Shown here: piece after piece, positions 16,961 through 26,325 of the stretch
How the letters are laid out: each line of letters starts with the position of its first letter
How positions within the stretch are numbered: position 1 is the stretch's first letter
DNA from: Thermogemmatispora tikiterensis
GTDB taxonomy: Bacteria; Chloroflexota; Ktedonobacteria; Ktedonobacterales; Ktedonobacteraceae
Assembly: GCF_003268475.1 (NCBI RefSeq)
Contig: NZ_MCIF01000002.1
Span: 3,318,478 to 3,382,477 of the forward strand
Direction of reading: 5' to 3'
Length of the DNA stretch: 64,000 nucleotides
Notes under the pieces: model-generated
What the model was told of the DNA's origin: nothing
Database searches by the model: none
Seen by the model: only the letters and a program-made list of their open reading frames with translations
Position numbers and translations under genes: made by a program

Positions 16961-18079
16961 ATGCACCTGCGCAGCATGCTGGCCATTGCCCGCAAGGATC
17001 TCATCGATATCGTCCAGAACAAGGCGACGCTCGTCGGGCTGCTTATACCTATCTTCATGGCCGTGCTCTTCAGCCTCATTAATAGCCTCATTGGTGGAAC
17101 ACCAACGCGCCTGCTCATCTACAACCCAGGCCAATCGCCGATTGAGCATATCGTCAGCGCCGCTTTCTCGACGCCCACCATCACGCACGCGGCCAGCGCT
17201 GCCGAGGTCGAAGCGGCCTTTGGTCCTGACGGAGTCCACAAGCAGTCTTCCTACGCGCTCGGTCTGATCGTTCCCCCCACCTTAGAGAGCGACCTGCGCG
17301 CGGGCCGCCATCCGCAGCTACAGCTCTTTATCAACGGCGATAGCATTGGGATCACCCAGCGCACCCTACTGGCTCAAGCCCTGACCGATTACGGGCGCCA
17401 GGTCGTCGCGCCCGAGCCGCCGCTGGCCGTCGTCACCAGCACGATTAATCCGCCTCAGCCGAGTACCTTCAGCGAAAACAGTAAAGCCTTCTTCGTCATG
17501 TACGTGCTCGTCATGACCATCATGAATGCCACCGGTATCGTACCGGGCCTGATCATCGAAGAGAAAGAAAAGAAGACCCTGCGGATGCTGCTGGCCTCGC
17601 CGGTCTCTTTCGGCGACATCATTGCCGGCAAACTGCTGGTCAGTCTGGTTTACCAGGTGCTACTGCTGGCACTGGTCTTTCTTATCATGCAGGGATTAAC
17701 CGGCAACCTGCCCTGGCTGCTGCTTTTCCTGCTCATCGGGGCCTGCCTGACCAACGCCATCGGTCTGCTGATCGGCTGCCTCTTTAACACCGTCTCGGCC
17801 TCGGGAGCGGTTGGGGGTATCCTCATCTTCTTTTTCATCGTGCCAGCACTTTTCGTCGGTCCATTAGGGCAGTTTATTCAGAACCAGTCTTTCATGACGA
17901 TCATCAAGGCCATTCCGGTCTACTACCTGGCCGAGGGTATCTACAACGCCTTGACCGGCCAGACGCCAGCCACGACAATGTTAACCGATCTGGCAGTCAT
18001 CGCCGGAACGACTCTGCTGCTCTTCATGCTGGCCGCCTGGAGCCTGCGTCAGCAGGCGGCAGTCGCAAGCAGCATCTAG
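16961..18079 (+). CDS. ABC-2 type permease
   Basis: The membrane partner of the preceding ATPase, 372 residues. Seen: an N-terminal cytoplasmic stretch MLAIARKDLIDIVQNKATL, TM1 at about 25-45, a large extracytoplasmic loop (about 50-180, ABC2_membrane_3/NatB style), then five or more TM helices from about 180 (FFVMYVLVMTIMNATGIVPG) to the C-terminus. GGGAGGG precedes the ATG at 16961 by 9 bases; the frame is open to 16928. The substrate is unknown; NatAB-like pairs export Na+ or drugs. Control by the divergent LytTR fusion is inferred. Confidence 0.88.
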   Translation: MHLRSMLAIARKDLIDIVQNKATLVGLLIPIFMAVLFSLINSLIGGTPTRLLIYNPGQSPIEHIVSAAFSTPTITHAASAAEVEAAFGPDGVHKQSSYALGLIVPPTLESDLRAGRHPQLQLFINGDSIGITQRTLLAQALTDYGRQVVAPEPPLAVVTSTINPPQPSTFSENSKAFFVMYVLVMTIMNATGIVPGLIIEEKEKKTLRMLLASPVSFGDIIAGKLLVSLVYQVLLLALVFLIMQGLTGNLPWLLLFLLIGACLTNAIGLLIGCLFNTVSASGAVGGILIFFFIVPALFVGPLGQFIQNQSFMTIIKAIPVYYLAEGIYNALTGQTPATTMLTDLAVIAGTTLLLFMLAAWSLRQQAAVASSI

Positions 18080-18179
18080 CCTCAAGGAAGGGAGAGATTC
18101 GGGCTGATCACCGGTCACGGTCCAGCACGGCCCCGCTCAGCTGGCCCACAATCTGGCCCCTACCACAGGCACCAGGCTA

Positions 18180-18222
18180 ATGACAACAGACACAGCTTGT
18201 GATATCCTGTCTTCGCGACAGG
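18180..18222 (+). promoter_or_regulatory. Promoter and hairpin/operator of the kinase operon
   Basis: ATGACA (18180-18185), 17 bases, TATCCT (18203-18208). A perfect inverted repeat CCTGTC-TTCGC-GACAGG (18206-18222) overlaps the -10 and the start region, in the right place for a repressor or as the first hairpin of the mRNA. Confidence 0.5.
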
Positions 18223-18336
18223 AAGAGCGCGAGCACAGCAGACGCTACCAGCGGCGGCGAGCCAGCAGGCCGCCTCAGCAGCCTGCACGCCCCTGCCGCT
18301 TGCGCGCTTCTGCAGTGGAAACAGGAGAACAGACCG

Positions 18337-21039
18337 ATGCCGACAGCAATCTGGGGGGAGCCGGAGCCAGAGCGCAATGAGGCTTATCCGCTAGCAACCC
18401 TGAAGCAGCTGGTGCACCAGATGATGGGGCATTTCGCGGCACAGGGAGCGTGTCTAGCGCTGTATGATACCCTGCTAGGGCAGATGGTTATCAGGCTCCA
18501 CGTGCGTCTGCGCAACGGAGGCGCAGGGGGCCAGCCCAGTCTGAGTCTGAGCACAGGCCAGAGCGGCGCGGAGAGCGTTCATCGCGTCGGCAGGCGAACA
18601 ACTATCAATCTGCAAGATCCTTCTTCCTCAGCGGTCGGACGTCTGAAGCGGACACCCGGGCTTCAGGAGGAGCTGGAAGATGTACCGCCGCTGCCAGGGA
18701 GCCTCTTCCCGGTCGGCAGTCGCTATGCACCAGGCCAGGACCTGATCGGCTATACCTGGCGTGAGAATCGCTCCTGCATCATGGAGCATGAAAGCTACGT
18801 TTATGCCTTTCATGGGCAGCACAAGACGCCATTAAACCTTGACATCCGACCCTACTGGTATTTTGCCGCCCCCATTCAGGAGCCGCCACTTGCTCAGGAA
18901 GAGAGCGGCCAGCGCGCGGCGCCTCAGCCGCAGGTTCTGGGGGTTGTGGTTCTCTACAAGCTGGTGCCCTCGCCCGGCTTTGATCTCAAGCAGCGCCAGG
19001 AGGTCCACACCTTCACCGAGCGCATGGCCCTTTATCTGGAAAACCATCGTCTGCGTCAGATCCAGCGCCGCACCAGCGAGCACCTGCAATCGCTGCAGCA
19101 GCTCAGCGCCATTTTTCCGTCGACCGTCAATCTCGCCTACCTGCTGGAGCAGGTCTATCAGTTCACACGGCGTATCGTCGACGTCTCGGCCATGCTGGTC
19201 ACCCTCTACGATCGCGATACGCGCATGATCTATGATGTTTACGCGGTCTGCGATGGCCGGCCTGTCGAGGGTTTGCCGACCGAATCCGTGGAGCCGCGCA
19301 CCCGGCGGCAGTGGTGGCGCGTCACCCAAGAAGAGAAGCGCACACTGCTGCTTAGCCCGGCCCATCTGCGCCAGCATGAATACGACGAGCTGCTGCAAGG
19401 CGTCTGGGGCGACCAGCGTCAGGCCGAGTCGTTCCTCCTGCTGCCTATGAAAATGTTCAACCGCGTCATCGGCTCAGTCAGCCTGGCCAGCCAACGGCCC
19501 AACGCCTACCGACACGAGGACATCCAGGTGCTGGAGACGATGGTCCAGATCATCACCGTCGGGATCGAGAACGCGCGGCTCTACGAGCGCTCTCGACGCC
19601 TGCTGCGCAAGGCCCGGCAGCGCGAGGAGTCGCTGGCCGCCATGAACAGCGCCCTGCAGTCCATCAGCCTCGTGCTCAATGTACGTGAGATGCTCGACAA
19701 CTTCGTGCGGGCCGTCGCCAACCTTGTTGAGGCAGAGATCGGCGTCTTCTTTCAGCTGTCACCCGATGGGCAAGAGTTGATTGCTCAGGCCATCTACGCC
19801 CGCAGTAACAAAGGGGCCAGCAATGAAGCGCTCTCCTTCATGCACGCCGATAGCGAGAAGGAGCGCGAGCTGATCGAAATGATTCGCCTGCCCTTCAAGG
19901 GGTCCCTCCTGGAGCGCATGGCGAGCGAAGGAGCCTTCTTCTATCTCGATGGCACTCTGGCCGAAGAGCTGGCACAAATGGCTAGCGAGGGAGGGGCCAT
20001 CTTCCTGCGCGAGACCCAGATTCAGCGCATGATCATGATTCCGGTCCAGTACCAGACCGAACTGATGGGTCTGCTCTCCCTCCACACGCCGCACCAGGAC
20101 CGCGTCTTTCAGCCCGAAGAGATCGGCATGCTGCTGGCTCTCTGCAGTCAGGCCGCCAGCGCCATCCGTAACGCCCAGCTCTTCGAGCAGATTCAGGAGG
20201 CCAATGCCGAGCTGCAGCGCATGAACACGCTCAAGGATGAGTTTATCGTGACCGCCTCCCACGAGCTGCGCACCCCGCTGAGCGCCATCAGTGGCTATGC
20301 CTCCTTGCTCAAGCGTCAGAGCGCGCGCGCCACGCCGCAGCAGATTCTCCGCTTTGCCAGCAAGATTGCGGCCTCCGCTCAGCAGCTCAGTGCCCTGGTA
20401 GCCAACATGACCGAGGCTGCCAATATGGATGCCCTGGGGCGCAAGCTGGAGCTGCATCCCAGCCCAGTCGAGCTGCGCACCGCTGTACAGATGGCGGTCA
20501 GCATTCTGAGCATCAATATCGAGCAGGAGATCCAGGTCAACGTGCCCGAGGACATCTGGCTCTACTGCGATCCGCAATTGCTGCGCCAGGTGCTGACGAA
20601 CCTGCTTGATAACGCCGCCAAATATTCGCCGCCGGATAGCCAGATCGAGATCCGCGTGCGCGAGATGACGCTGGGCGAGGTGCCGCTCCCCGAGGAACAG
20701 GTCGATCATGAGGCCCTGATCGAGAAAGGGGCCGACCTGCCGGTGGCCGTGGTGAGCGTCTGCGATCAGGGCGAGGGCATCCTTCCCGAGGAACAGCACA
20801 AGATCTTTGAGAAGTTCGTCCGCGCCTCTCGGACGTTGACAACGCCCGTACGTGGCTCCGGCCTGGGCCTCTATATCTGCCGCCGCTTTATCGAGGCCAT
20901 GGGAGGCAAGCTCTGGCTGGAGCGCAGCGTGCCCGGCGAGGGATCAATCTTCAGCTTCTATCTGCCACGCACCAGTCCACCCCCAGAAGTCCGCGAACAG
21001 GAGGAAGAGTCGGCCAGCGACCATGACGAGCCAGCTTAA
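18337..21039 (+). CDS. GAF-domain sensor histidine kinase
   Basis: A 900-residue soluble kinase with no TM segment. Seen: an N-terminal GAF-like region (about 15-230), second GAF (about 265-430, containing FTRRIVDVSAMLVTLYDRDTR as LVTLYDRDTR), third GAF (about 445-625), HisKA with DEFIVTASHELRTPLSAISG (His about 642), and HATPase_c with N-box LTNLLDNAAKYSPP, G1 CDQGEGI and G2 GSGLGLYICRR. GAF domains bind small ligands or cofactors. The ATG at 18337 has CAGGAG nine bases upstream; the frame is open to 18199 but that part overlaps the promoter. Its stop overlaps the response regulator start by 17 bases, so the two form a two-component pair. The signal is unknown. Confidence 0.94.
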   Translation: MPTAIWGEPEPERNEAYPLATLKQLVHQMMGHFAAQGACLALYDTLLGQMVIRLHVRLRNGGAGGQPSLSLSTGQSGAESVHRVGRRTTINLQDPSSSAVGRLKRTPGLQEELEDVPPLPGSLFPVGSRYAPGQDLIGYTWRENRSCIMEHESYVYAFHGQHKTPLNLDIRPYWYFAAPIQEPPLAQEESGQRAAPQPQVLGVVVLYKLVPSPGFDLKQRQEVHTFTERMALYLENHRLRQIQRRTSEHLQSLQQLSAIFPSTVNLAYLLEQVYQFTRRIVDVSAMLVTLYDRDTRMIYDVYAVCDGRPVEGLPTESVEPRTRRQWWRVTQEEKRTLLLSPAHLRQHEYDELLQGVWGDQRQAESFLLLPMKMFNRVIGSVSLASQRPNAYRHEDIQVLETMVQIITVGIENARLYERSRRLLRKARQREESLAAMNSALQSISLVLNVREMLDNFVRAVANLVEAEIGVFFQLSPDGQELIAQAIYARSNKGASNEALSFMHADSEKERELIEMIRLPFKGSLLERMASEGAFFYLDGTLAEELAQMASEGGAIFLRETQIQRMIMIPVQYQTELMGLLSLHTPHQDRVFQPEEIGMLLALCSQAASAIRNAQLFEQIQEANAELQRMNTLKDEFIVTASHELRTPLSAISGYASLLKRQSARATPQQILRFASKIAASAQQLSALVANMTEAANMDALGRKLELHPSPVELRTAVQMAVSILSINIEQEIQVNVPEDIWLYCDPQLLRQVLTNLLDNAAKYSPPDSQIEIRVREMTLGEVPLPEEQVDHEALIEKGADLPVAVVSVCDQGEGILPEEQHKIFEKFVRASRTLTTPVRGSGLGLYICRRFIEAMGGKLWLERSVPGEGSIFSFYLPRTSPPPEVREQEEESASDHDEPA

Positions 21040-21397
21040 CGTGCTGATTGTCGATGATGATCCGCTCATCCGCGAGATGATGATCGATATTCTTGAATTC
21101 GAGGGCTACCGCCTGCGCACAGCCCGCAACGGCGAGGAGGCGCTGCAGGTGCTGCTGGGCGAGGAGCGCTACGTGGTCTTTCTGGACCTGATGATGCCAG
21201 TGATGGATGGCAGCACGCTCTGCCGCAGACTGGCCGCTCAGCCAGAGCTGCGCCGCCGCCACCGCATTATTCTGATGTCGGCGATGGACCGCCTGGCCGG
21301 CGCCTCTCCCCTGCAGGCCGACGGCCTGATGCCAAAGCCCTTCTCGGTCGAGGATGTCTTGCAGGCCCTCGCCCCTTTCCACTCACTCTCCCCATGA
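21023..21397 (+). CDS. Single-domain response regulator
   Basis: A 124-residue receiver domain without an output domain. Seen: LNVLIVDDDPLIREMM (acidic pocket), the phospho-acceptor Asp in YVVFLDLMMPVMDG, ILMSAMD (switch Ser) and LMPKPFSVEDV (conserved Lys). The ATG at 21023 lies inside the last codons of the kinase gene, so translation is coupled. With no DNA-binding domain, it probably acts by protein contact or as a phosphorelay link. The frame extends upstream inside the kinase gene; that part is an artefact. Confidence 0.93.
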   Translation: MTSQLNVLIVDDDPLIREMMIDILEFEGYRLRTARNGEEALQVLLGEERYVVFLDLMMPVMDGSTLCRRLAAQPELRRRHRIILMSAMDRLAGASPLQADGLMPKPFSVEDVLQALAPFHSLSP

Positions 21398-21507
21398 GCG
21401 TTGCACCCTCCTATTGCTGTCCGTCTCCCCCTGTCCTCTGTTGCTCTATTGCCTACAATAATATATGAAAGACAACAGAGAGCCAATGTTGACCGGGAGC
21501 GGCCTGC

Positions 21508-22692
21508 ATGAATCCATCCAGCATGTTTACTGCCTTGAGCATCTTTACAACGTTTGCCAGCATCATTCCCGTTTATCACTTTATTTATCGCTTCCTGCAT
21601 ATTGCTCCCTGTCTCCAGGGAGAGGGGCCTGGCCTGCTGATCTACCCCCGGCGTCCAGCCAAAGAGGAGCAAGGCTATCAGGCAGAAGCTGCGGCGCTAG
21701 CGCGACGGGGAAGCATGTACTTCCGCCGGGGCCAGCCTCAACGAGCCATCGAGCTGTACAGCCGCGCCCTCGCTATGGCAGGCGACGAGGCTGTGCTCTA
21801 TCTGCGCCGTGGGGAAGCCTGCTATCAGGCTGGCCAATATCAACAGGCCCTGAGTGACTGTGAACAAGCCCTGCGTCTTCAACCGGCACTGGCCGAGGCC
21901 CATTATCTGCGCGGGCGCATTTGCACCCGCCTGGCTGCCTATCAGCAGGCCCTGAGCAGCTATACACGGGCCCTGGAGCTTGATGCGGGTCTGGCCACTC
22001 TCATCTACCCGGAGCGGGCGGCTCTCTATCAACGGCTCAAAGATCCCCATGCAGCCCTCCACGACTACTGTCGCGCCCTGGAGTACAGTCCGCACGAGGC
22101 CTCGCTGATCTTTCAACGGGCCTTGGTCTATCTGCAGCTACGGGAGCCGCGTCAGGCCATCGTCGATCTGAATAGCGTGCTGCAGGCCCGTCCAAACTTT
22201 GCCTGTGCCTACCATTACCGCGCTCTGGCCTCTCTCTACTTGCAAGATCTTGCTGGGGCACGCCAGGACTGCCAGCGGGCCACAACCCTCAATCCAATGC
22301 ATATCGATCACGGCTGGCTGGCCTGCTGGGTGACCCTGTGCGAAGAGCGTCCCAATGAGCGACTTGCAGAGCGCCTGCAAGCCCTGGCTCGCACCGCTCC
22401 CGAGCAGTACGTGGCTCTGCTCTGCCAGGCAGCCAGTGCCTGGATACGGGGAGAGCAGGCCGAGGCCCAGGCGGCCATCAGCCGGGCCCAGACCGCCGCT
22501 GGCGCCGATGAGCACTGGGGGGCGCCCTTCTGGCAGGCCGTTATCTGGGTAACATCGGGACACGAGGCCGAGGCCCACCAGGCACTTCGCGAGGCCCTCA
22601 TCCGCGGGCTGCCCCTGCCGCTGCTCTCCCCGTTGCGCTGGGCCAATCCAGGCTTCTATGGCCATTACGCCCGCGCTCTGCTGGAAGCCTGA
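21508..22692 (+). CDS. Membrane-anchored TPR protein
   Basis: A 394-residue protein with an N-terminal hydrophobic segment (about 8-32, FTALSIFTTFASIIPVYHFI) and then about seven tetratricopeptide repeats from residue 60 to about 270 (for example YFRRGQPQRAIELYSRALAM and YQAGQYQQALSDCEQALRLQ), with two more degenerate ones toward the C-terminus. TPRs mediate protein contacts. AT-rich sequence at 21451-21470 (TACAAT, ATATATGA) could hold its promoter. It lies 110 bases after the response regulator. No enzymatic motif is visible; the partner is unknown. Confidence 0.8.
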   Translation: MNPSSMFTALSIFTTFASIIPVYHFIYRFLHIAPCLQGEGPGLLIYPRRPAKEEQGYQAEAAALARRGSMYFRRGQPQRAIELYSRALAMAGDEAVLYLRRGEACYQAGQYQQALSDCEQALRLQPALAEAHYLRGRICTRLAAYQQALSSYTRALELDAGLATLIYPERAALYQRLKDPHAALHDYCRALEYSPHEASLIFQRALVYLQLREPRQAIVDLNSVLQARPNFACAYHYRALASLYLQDLAGARQDCQRATTLNPMHIDHGWLACWVTLCEERPNERLAERLQALARTAPEQYVALLCQAASAWIRGEQAEAQAAISRAQTAAGADEHWGAPFWQAVIWVTSGHEAEAHQALREALIRGLPLPLLSPLRWANPGFYGHYARALLEA

Positions 22693-22713
22693 GCCAGGCC
22701 AGAGAGCGAAAAA

Positions 22714-23889
22714 TTAAAGCAGCAACATCGCGTCGCCAAAGCTGTAGAAGCGGTAGCGCTGGCGAATGGCCTCTTGATAGGCTTTCTCGATCAGCGCCTT
22801 GCCTGCGAAGGCACTGACCAGGAGGATCAGCGTCGAGCGTGGCAGGTGGAAATTAGTGATCAGGGCATCGACCACCTTGAAGCGATAGCCAGGGGTAATA
22901 AAGAGGTTAGTGTGGCCATGATAGGCACGCACCTGACCGTTGAAGAGACTGGCAACACTCTCCAACACCCGTACCGAGGTCGTGCCCACAGCGACGACGC
23001 GCCCTCCAGCCCGCCGCGTCTCATTGACCAGTGCAGCCGTGGTCTCGTCGATGTCAATTTCCTCGCTGTGCATCTTGTGATCGCGCACATCTTCGACATC
23101 GACCGGGCGGAAGGTATCGAGGCCAACGTGGAGGGTCACAAAGCCCACGCGCACCCCCTGGGCACGCAGACGATCGAGCAGCTCCGGCGTGAAGTGCAGT
23201 CCAGCTGTGGGGGCCGCCGCCGAGCCAGCGATACGCGCGTAGACGGTCTGATAACGTTCAGGATTGGCCAGCGGCTCACGAATGTAGGGCGGTAAGGGCA
23301 TGCGCCCAATCTCTTCGATCACCTGTGCAACTGCCGGTGGCCTGGTCTGAGCCTGGTTGTGAACGGCCAGATACTCGGGCGTCAGCGCAAAACGAATGAA
23401 ACGTCCGCCCGCTTCGGTACGCCCCAGGATCTCCCCCTGCAAGCGTGCCGGTAGACCCGCCTCCCGATCCTCACCAAAGAGAATGCGCGCGCCTTCGCGC
23501 AGACGCCGACCAGGACGAACCAGCGCTTCCCAGGTGTCCGCTCCCAGATCGGCCCGATGGGCCAGCAGCAGGACTTCGACCGCTCCCCCAGTGCCCTCGC
23601 GCTTGCCAAGCAGCCTGGCAGGAATAACGCGACTCTGGTTAGCGATCAGCAGGTCGCCCGCGCGCAGATAGTCGCCGATGTCGCGAAAGTGGCGGTGCTC
23701 TAAGGCGCCCGTGGTGCGATGGACCACCAGTAAGCGCGAGGCATCGCGCGGCTCGATCGGCTGCTGAGCGATCAGTTCGGGCGGCAGCTCGTAGTCATAG
23801 TCGCTGATCCGGTAGGAAAGTCCTTCTTGTCCCTGAGTTCCCTGAATCGGCAGCTGTTGCCTCTGGAACTCTGATGGATTGTCTTGCAT
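22714..23889 (-). CDS. queA: tRNA preQ1(34) S-adenosylmethionine ribosyltransferase-isomerase
   Basis: QueA adds the epoxycyclopentanediol part of queuosine to tRNA wobble base 34. Seen in 391 residues: YDYELPPELIAQQPIEPRDASRLLVV at the start (core ELPxELIAQxPxxxRdxSRLL), NQSRVIPARL, GRMPLPPYIR, YQTVYARIAGSAAAPTAGLHFT and NFHLPRSTLILLVSAFAG, all QueA signatures. A roughly 25-residue N-terminal extension precedes the family start. AAAGGA lies upstream of the ATG. It converges with the TPR gene. Confidence 0.96.
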   Translation of the reverse strand: MQDNPSEFQRQQLPIQGTQGQEGLSYRISDYDYELPPELIAQQPIEPRDASRLLVVHRTTGALEHRHFRDIGDYLRAGDLLIANQSRVIPARLLGKREGTGGAVEVLLLAHRADLGADTWEALVRPGRRLREGARILFGEDREAGLPARLQGEILGRTEAGGRFIRFALTPEYLAVHNQAQTRPPAVAQVIEEIGRMPLPPYIREPLANPERYQTVYARIAGSAAAPTAGLHFTPELLDRLRAQGVRVGFVTLHVGLDTFRPVDVEDVRDHKMHSEEIDIDETTAALVNETRRAGGRVVAVGTTSVRVLESVASLFNGQVRAYHGHTNLFITPGYRFKVVDALITNFHLPRSTLILLVSAFAGKALIEKAYQEAIRQRYRFYSFGDAMLLL

Positions 23890-24435
23890 CGTCCATCAAT
23901 CCTTTTTCTATCTTTCTCTCTCTAATTTAATATAAGGAAGAGCACTTTTCGATGTCGCACTGTGGCAAACCGGACAGCATAAAAGAGCACATCCCTTCAT
24001 AGCTCTCAGAACCGTGATGTATGATAGCATGCCCACGTTACAGAGGAAAGCCGAACGATGACGAGGGTATGAGGCGGACAATCAGGACGCGAGAGCAGAT
24101 CTGGTAGATCTGATAGAACAACCTGTCCAAAAGGACAGTTTTTGGTGCTCCGACTTGGCGATATGTCGGTATGAGGAATGTCCTTTCTCTCAGAGTTGTT
24201 TTATGTAAAGAGAATATGAAGAGAGTGTCTCGCTACCACAGCGCCCCATAGTCTATGGAACCAGCCAAAATATATCTTCTGTGGATGCGAGCGCCTTGCC
24301 ATACACCCTCTTCTTTGAGACGATCTACACTATCGCAGATGAGCAGCGCAGATAGCACTTCAGTGCTTCTATCCAAAGCATATACATAGACTCCAATTTT
24401 TGTATCTATTGGGAGTGAGTGGAACAGGAAGGATA
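23890..24435. other. Leader region between queA and the MFS exporter gene
   Basis: This 546-base divergent region has no supported gene and is more AT-rich than its surroundings. It contains TATGAT (24020-24025), the hairpin with T-run at 24123-24143, a 5-bp inverted repeat CCGAC/GTCGG (24150-24154 and 24165-24169), and the AGGAAGGA ribosome-binding site of the MFS gene. Confidence 0.45.
24123..24143 (+). terminator. Hairpin plus T-run (attenuator or terminator candidate)
   Basis: CTGTCC-AAAA-GGACAG (24123-24138) followed directly by TTTTT. It looks like a short intrinsic terminator on the plus strand, yet no plus-strand gene ends nearby; the next gene is the MFS exporter starting at 24436. 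It may be an attenuator in that gene's leader, or the palindrome could be a repressor operator. Confidence 0.5.
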
Positions 24436-26106
24436 ATGCAGCAACAAGATCCCCAACTGTCAGAACTGCGCCTATTCCAGGAGGAGAAGACGAGCCAGCC
24501 CTGCGAGCAGGTAGAGCGCAACGGTCACAGCCATAAGCAGGAGCGGCGGACAGGAGAGACAGTTACCCTCCCGGTGATTGAGCCGCGCTTACCGCGTGCT
24601 GCAGCTCACAGCGAGCAGCAGGGGGGCCAGTCGGCAACGGTCATTGAGACCAACAAATGGCTCGTTTTTGGCATTCTTGCCATTGGTGTCTTCATGGCCA
24701 CCCTTGACGGCTCGATCGTCAATATCAGTCTGCCTGCTATAGCGAATTATTTTCATGTGCCGCTCAATGGGGCAGTTGAGTGGGTGACCATCGCCTACCT
24801 TGTGACCACAGCCTCTATGCTGCTAACAGCCGGGCGGTTGGCCGATATGGTGGGGCAAAAGCCTGTCTGGTTGCTGGGGCTGGTCATTTTCACCTTTGGC
24901 TCGGCCATCTGTGGGGCGGCACCCTCGCTGCTCTTTCTCGTCATTGCTCGTGGCTTCCAGGGTATTGGTGGCGCCTTGATGATGGCCATCTCGCCGGCCA
25001 TGTTGACCAGCGCCTTCCCTCCCTTCGAGCGGGGGAGAGCTTTGGGCCTCAACGCCATTAACGTGGCCCTTGGCGTCAGCGTTGGCCCAACGGTAGGCGG
25101 CCTGATCACCACCTCTCTCTCCTGGCGCTGGATCTTCTACGTCAATGTCCCAGTTGGCATCATCGGCCTCCTCGCCACCTGGTTCCTGCTCAAGGAGCGC
25201 CATGCTCAGCGTCAGGGGCGGTTCGATCCATTGGGAGCGCTGACCCTGGGTCTGGGCCTGGCCGGCATTACCCTTGCTCTTTCCTTTGGGCAGGAGTTGG
25301 GTTGGTTCTCGCCGTTTGTCCTGGTCAGCTTACTGGGTGGTCTGGCGGCCCTGATCGCGCTCTACTTCATCGAGCAGCGCGTGGCTTACCCGGTCATCGA
25401 CTTTTCGCTGCTGCGGCGACGCGTCTTCCTTTCGGCCAACATCAGTCTGATTCTCTGCTTCATGTCGCTCTTCGCGGTCAGCTTCCTGATGCCGTTCTAC
25501 CTGGAGCAGCTGCACGGCTTCCCGACGGAGGTCGCTGGTCTCTTGCTTACGCCCCTGCCTATCACGCTCGCCTGTGTAGCGCCGCTCAGCGGAAGCCTGG
25601 CGGATCGCATTGGCTCGCGCTGGCTGGCGGCCACCGGGCTGGCGATCTCGTGTCTGGGATTGATTTTGCTGGGCCAGCTGAATGCTCACAGCTCTATCTG
25701 GGATATTATCTGGCGCCTGGTGGTCACAGGGATGGGGCAGGCGATCTTCCAATCGCCCAACAGCAGCGCGCTGATGGGCGATGCTCCGCGTGAGCAGCAG
25801 GGCAGCGCTTCAGGCTTCCTGGCCACGGGCCGCACGATGGGCCAGAGCATCAGCGTAGCCCTCGCCGGCGCGGTCTTTACCAGTCTGGGCGGCGCCGACG
25901 CTGGCCTCCAGCTTGTAATGTTGCGCGCCCACGGCGCCCTCTCTCTGGCCAGGGCCGGCGCGCTTGAACAGACCTTCAGCCATGCTTTCCAGAGCGCCTT
26001 TCTGGTTTGCGCTCTGATCGCCGCCATCGGCGTAGGGACTTCGCTGGTACGTGGCAAGGAGGAGCGGCGCAGACATCAGGCCGGGATGGCCGAGCTAAGC
26101 CACTAG
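24436..26106 (+). CDS. MFS drug exporter, DHA2 (14-TM) family
   Basis: A 556-residue proton-coupled exporter of the EmrB/QacA group. Seen: FMATLDGSIVNISLPAIA (motif D1), GRLADMVGQKPVWLLGLVIF (motif A), GFQGIGGALMMAISPAML (motif B), GVSVGPTVGGLITTSLSWRW (motif C with the WRWIFYVNVP ending), and about 14 hydrophobic segments to the C-terminus. An unusual hydrophilic N-terminal tail of about 75 residues, Gln/Glu/Arg-rich, precedes TM1. The ATG at 24436 has AGGAAGGA three bases upstream; a TTG 36 bases earlier lacks a site. The leader hairpin at 24123 suggests regulated expression. The substrate is unknown. Confidence 0.93.
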   Translation: MQQQDPQLSELRLFQEEKTSQPCEQVERNGHSHKQERRTGETVTLPVIEPRLPRAAAHSEQQGGQSATVIETNKWLVFGILAIGVFMATLDGSIVNISLPAIANYFHVPLNGAVEWVTIAYLVTTASMLLTAGRLADMVGQKPVWLLGLVIFTFGSAICGAAPSLLFLVIARGFQGIGGALMMAISPAMLTSAFPPFERGRALGLNAINVALGVSVGPTVGGLITTSLSWRWIFYVNVPVGIIGLLATWFLLKERHAQRQGRFDPLGALTLGLGLAGITLALSFGQELGWFSPFVLVSLLGGLAALIALYFIEQRVAYPVIDFSLLRRRVFLSANISLILCFMSLFAVSFLMPFYLEQLHGFPTEVAGLLLTPLPITLACVAPLSGSLADRIGSRWLAATGLAISCLGLILLGQLNAHSSIWDIIWRLVVTGMGQAIFQSPNSSALMGDAPREQQGSASGFLATGRTMGQSISVALAGAVFTSLGGADAGLQLVMLRAHGALSLARAGALEQTFSHAFQSAFLVCALIAAIGVGTSLVRGKEERRRHQAGMAELSH

Positions 26107-26151
26107 GTCGGCAGCCTGCCGTCGCTCTTCTGATCTCAGTCTCAGTCAGGC

Positions 26152-26254
26152 AGAGGCTCTCACTCCTGGCGCTCTTCCGCCTGCCCGGCATCCCGGTCCC
26201 GATAGAACCGGTCTCCGAGGCCTCTGCAAGCCGGGAGAGTGAGTGAGAGCCTCT
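26152..26254 (+). ncRNA. Nested stem-loop element before the TauE/SafE gene
   Basis: A perfect 14-bp outer stem joins AGAGGCTCTCACTC (26152-26165) and GAGTGAGAGCCTCT (26241-26254). Inside are GGCG-CTCTTC-CGCC (about 26168-26181), CCCGGC with GCCGGG (about 26183 and 26230), and CCGGT with ACCGG (26193-26197 and 26207-26211). T-rich sequence (CCTTTTCCCACTTTTTTT) follows. This could be the MFS gene's terminator or a structured regulatory leader of the permease gene. I could not match it to a riboswitch class I know. Confidence 0.5.
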
Positions 26255-26325
26255 CCTTTTCCCACTTTTTTTGCTGCTATGATTACAGGAGGATCATTCT
26301 CACAAAGGAAAGTTGGAATACGTCT

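Noticed and set aside
19759-20799. 346-codon minus-strand open frame
   Set aside because: It lies wholly inside the histidine kinase gene, whose HisKA and HATPase motifs are unmistakable; a GC-rich shadow frame.
26152-26254. SAM-type riboswitch
   Set aside because: The conserved core sequences of SAM riboswitches I know are not present; only the stem architecture is striking.
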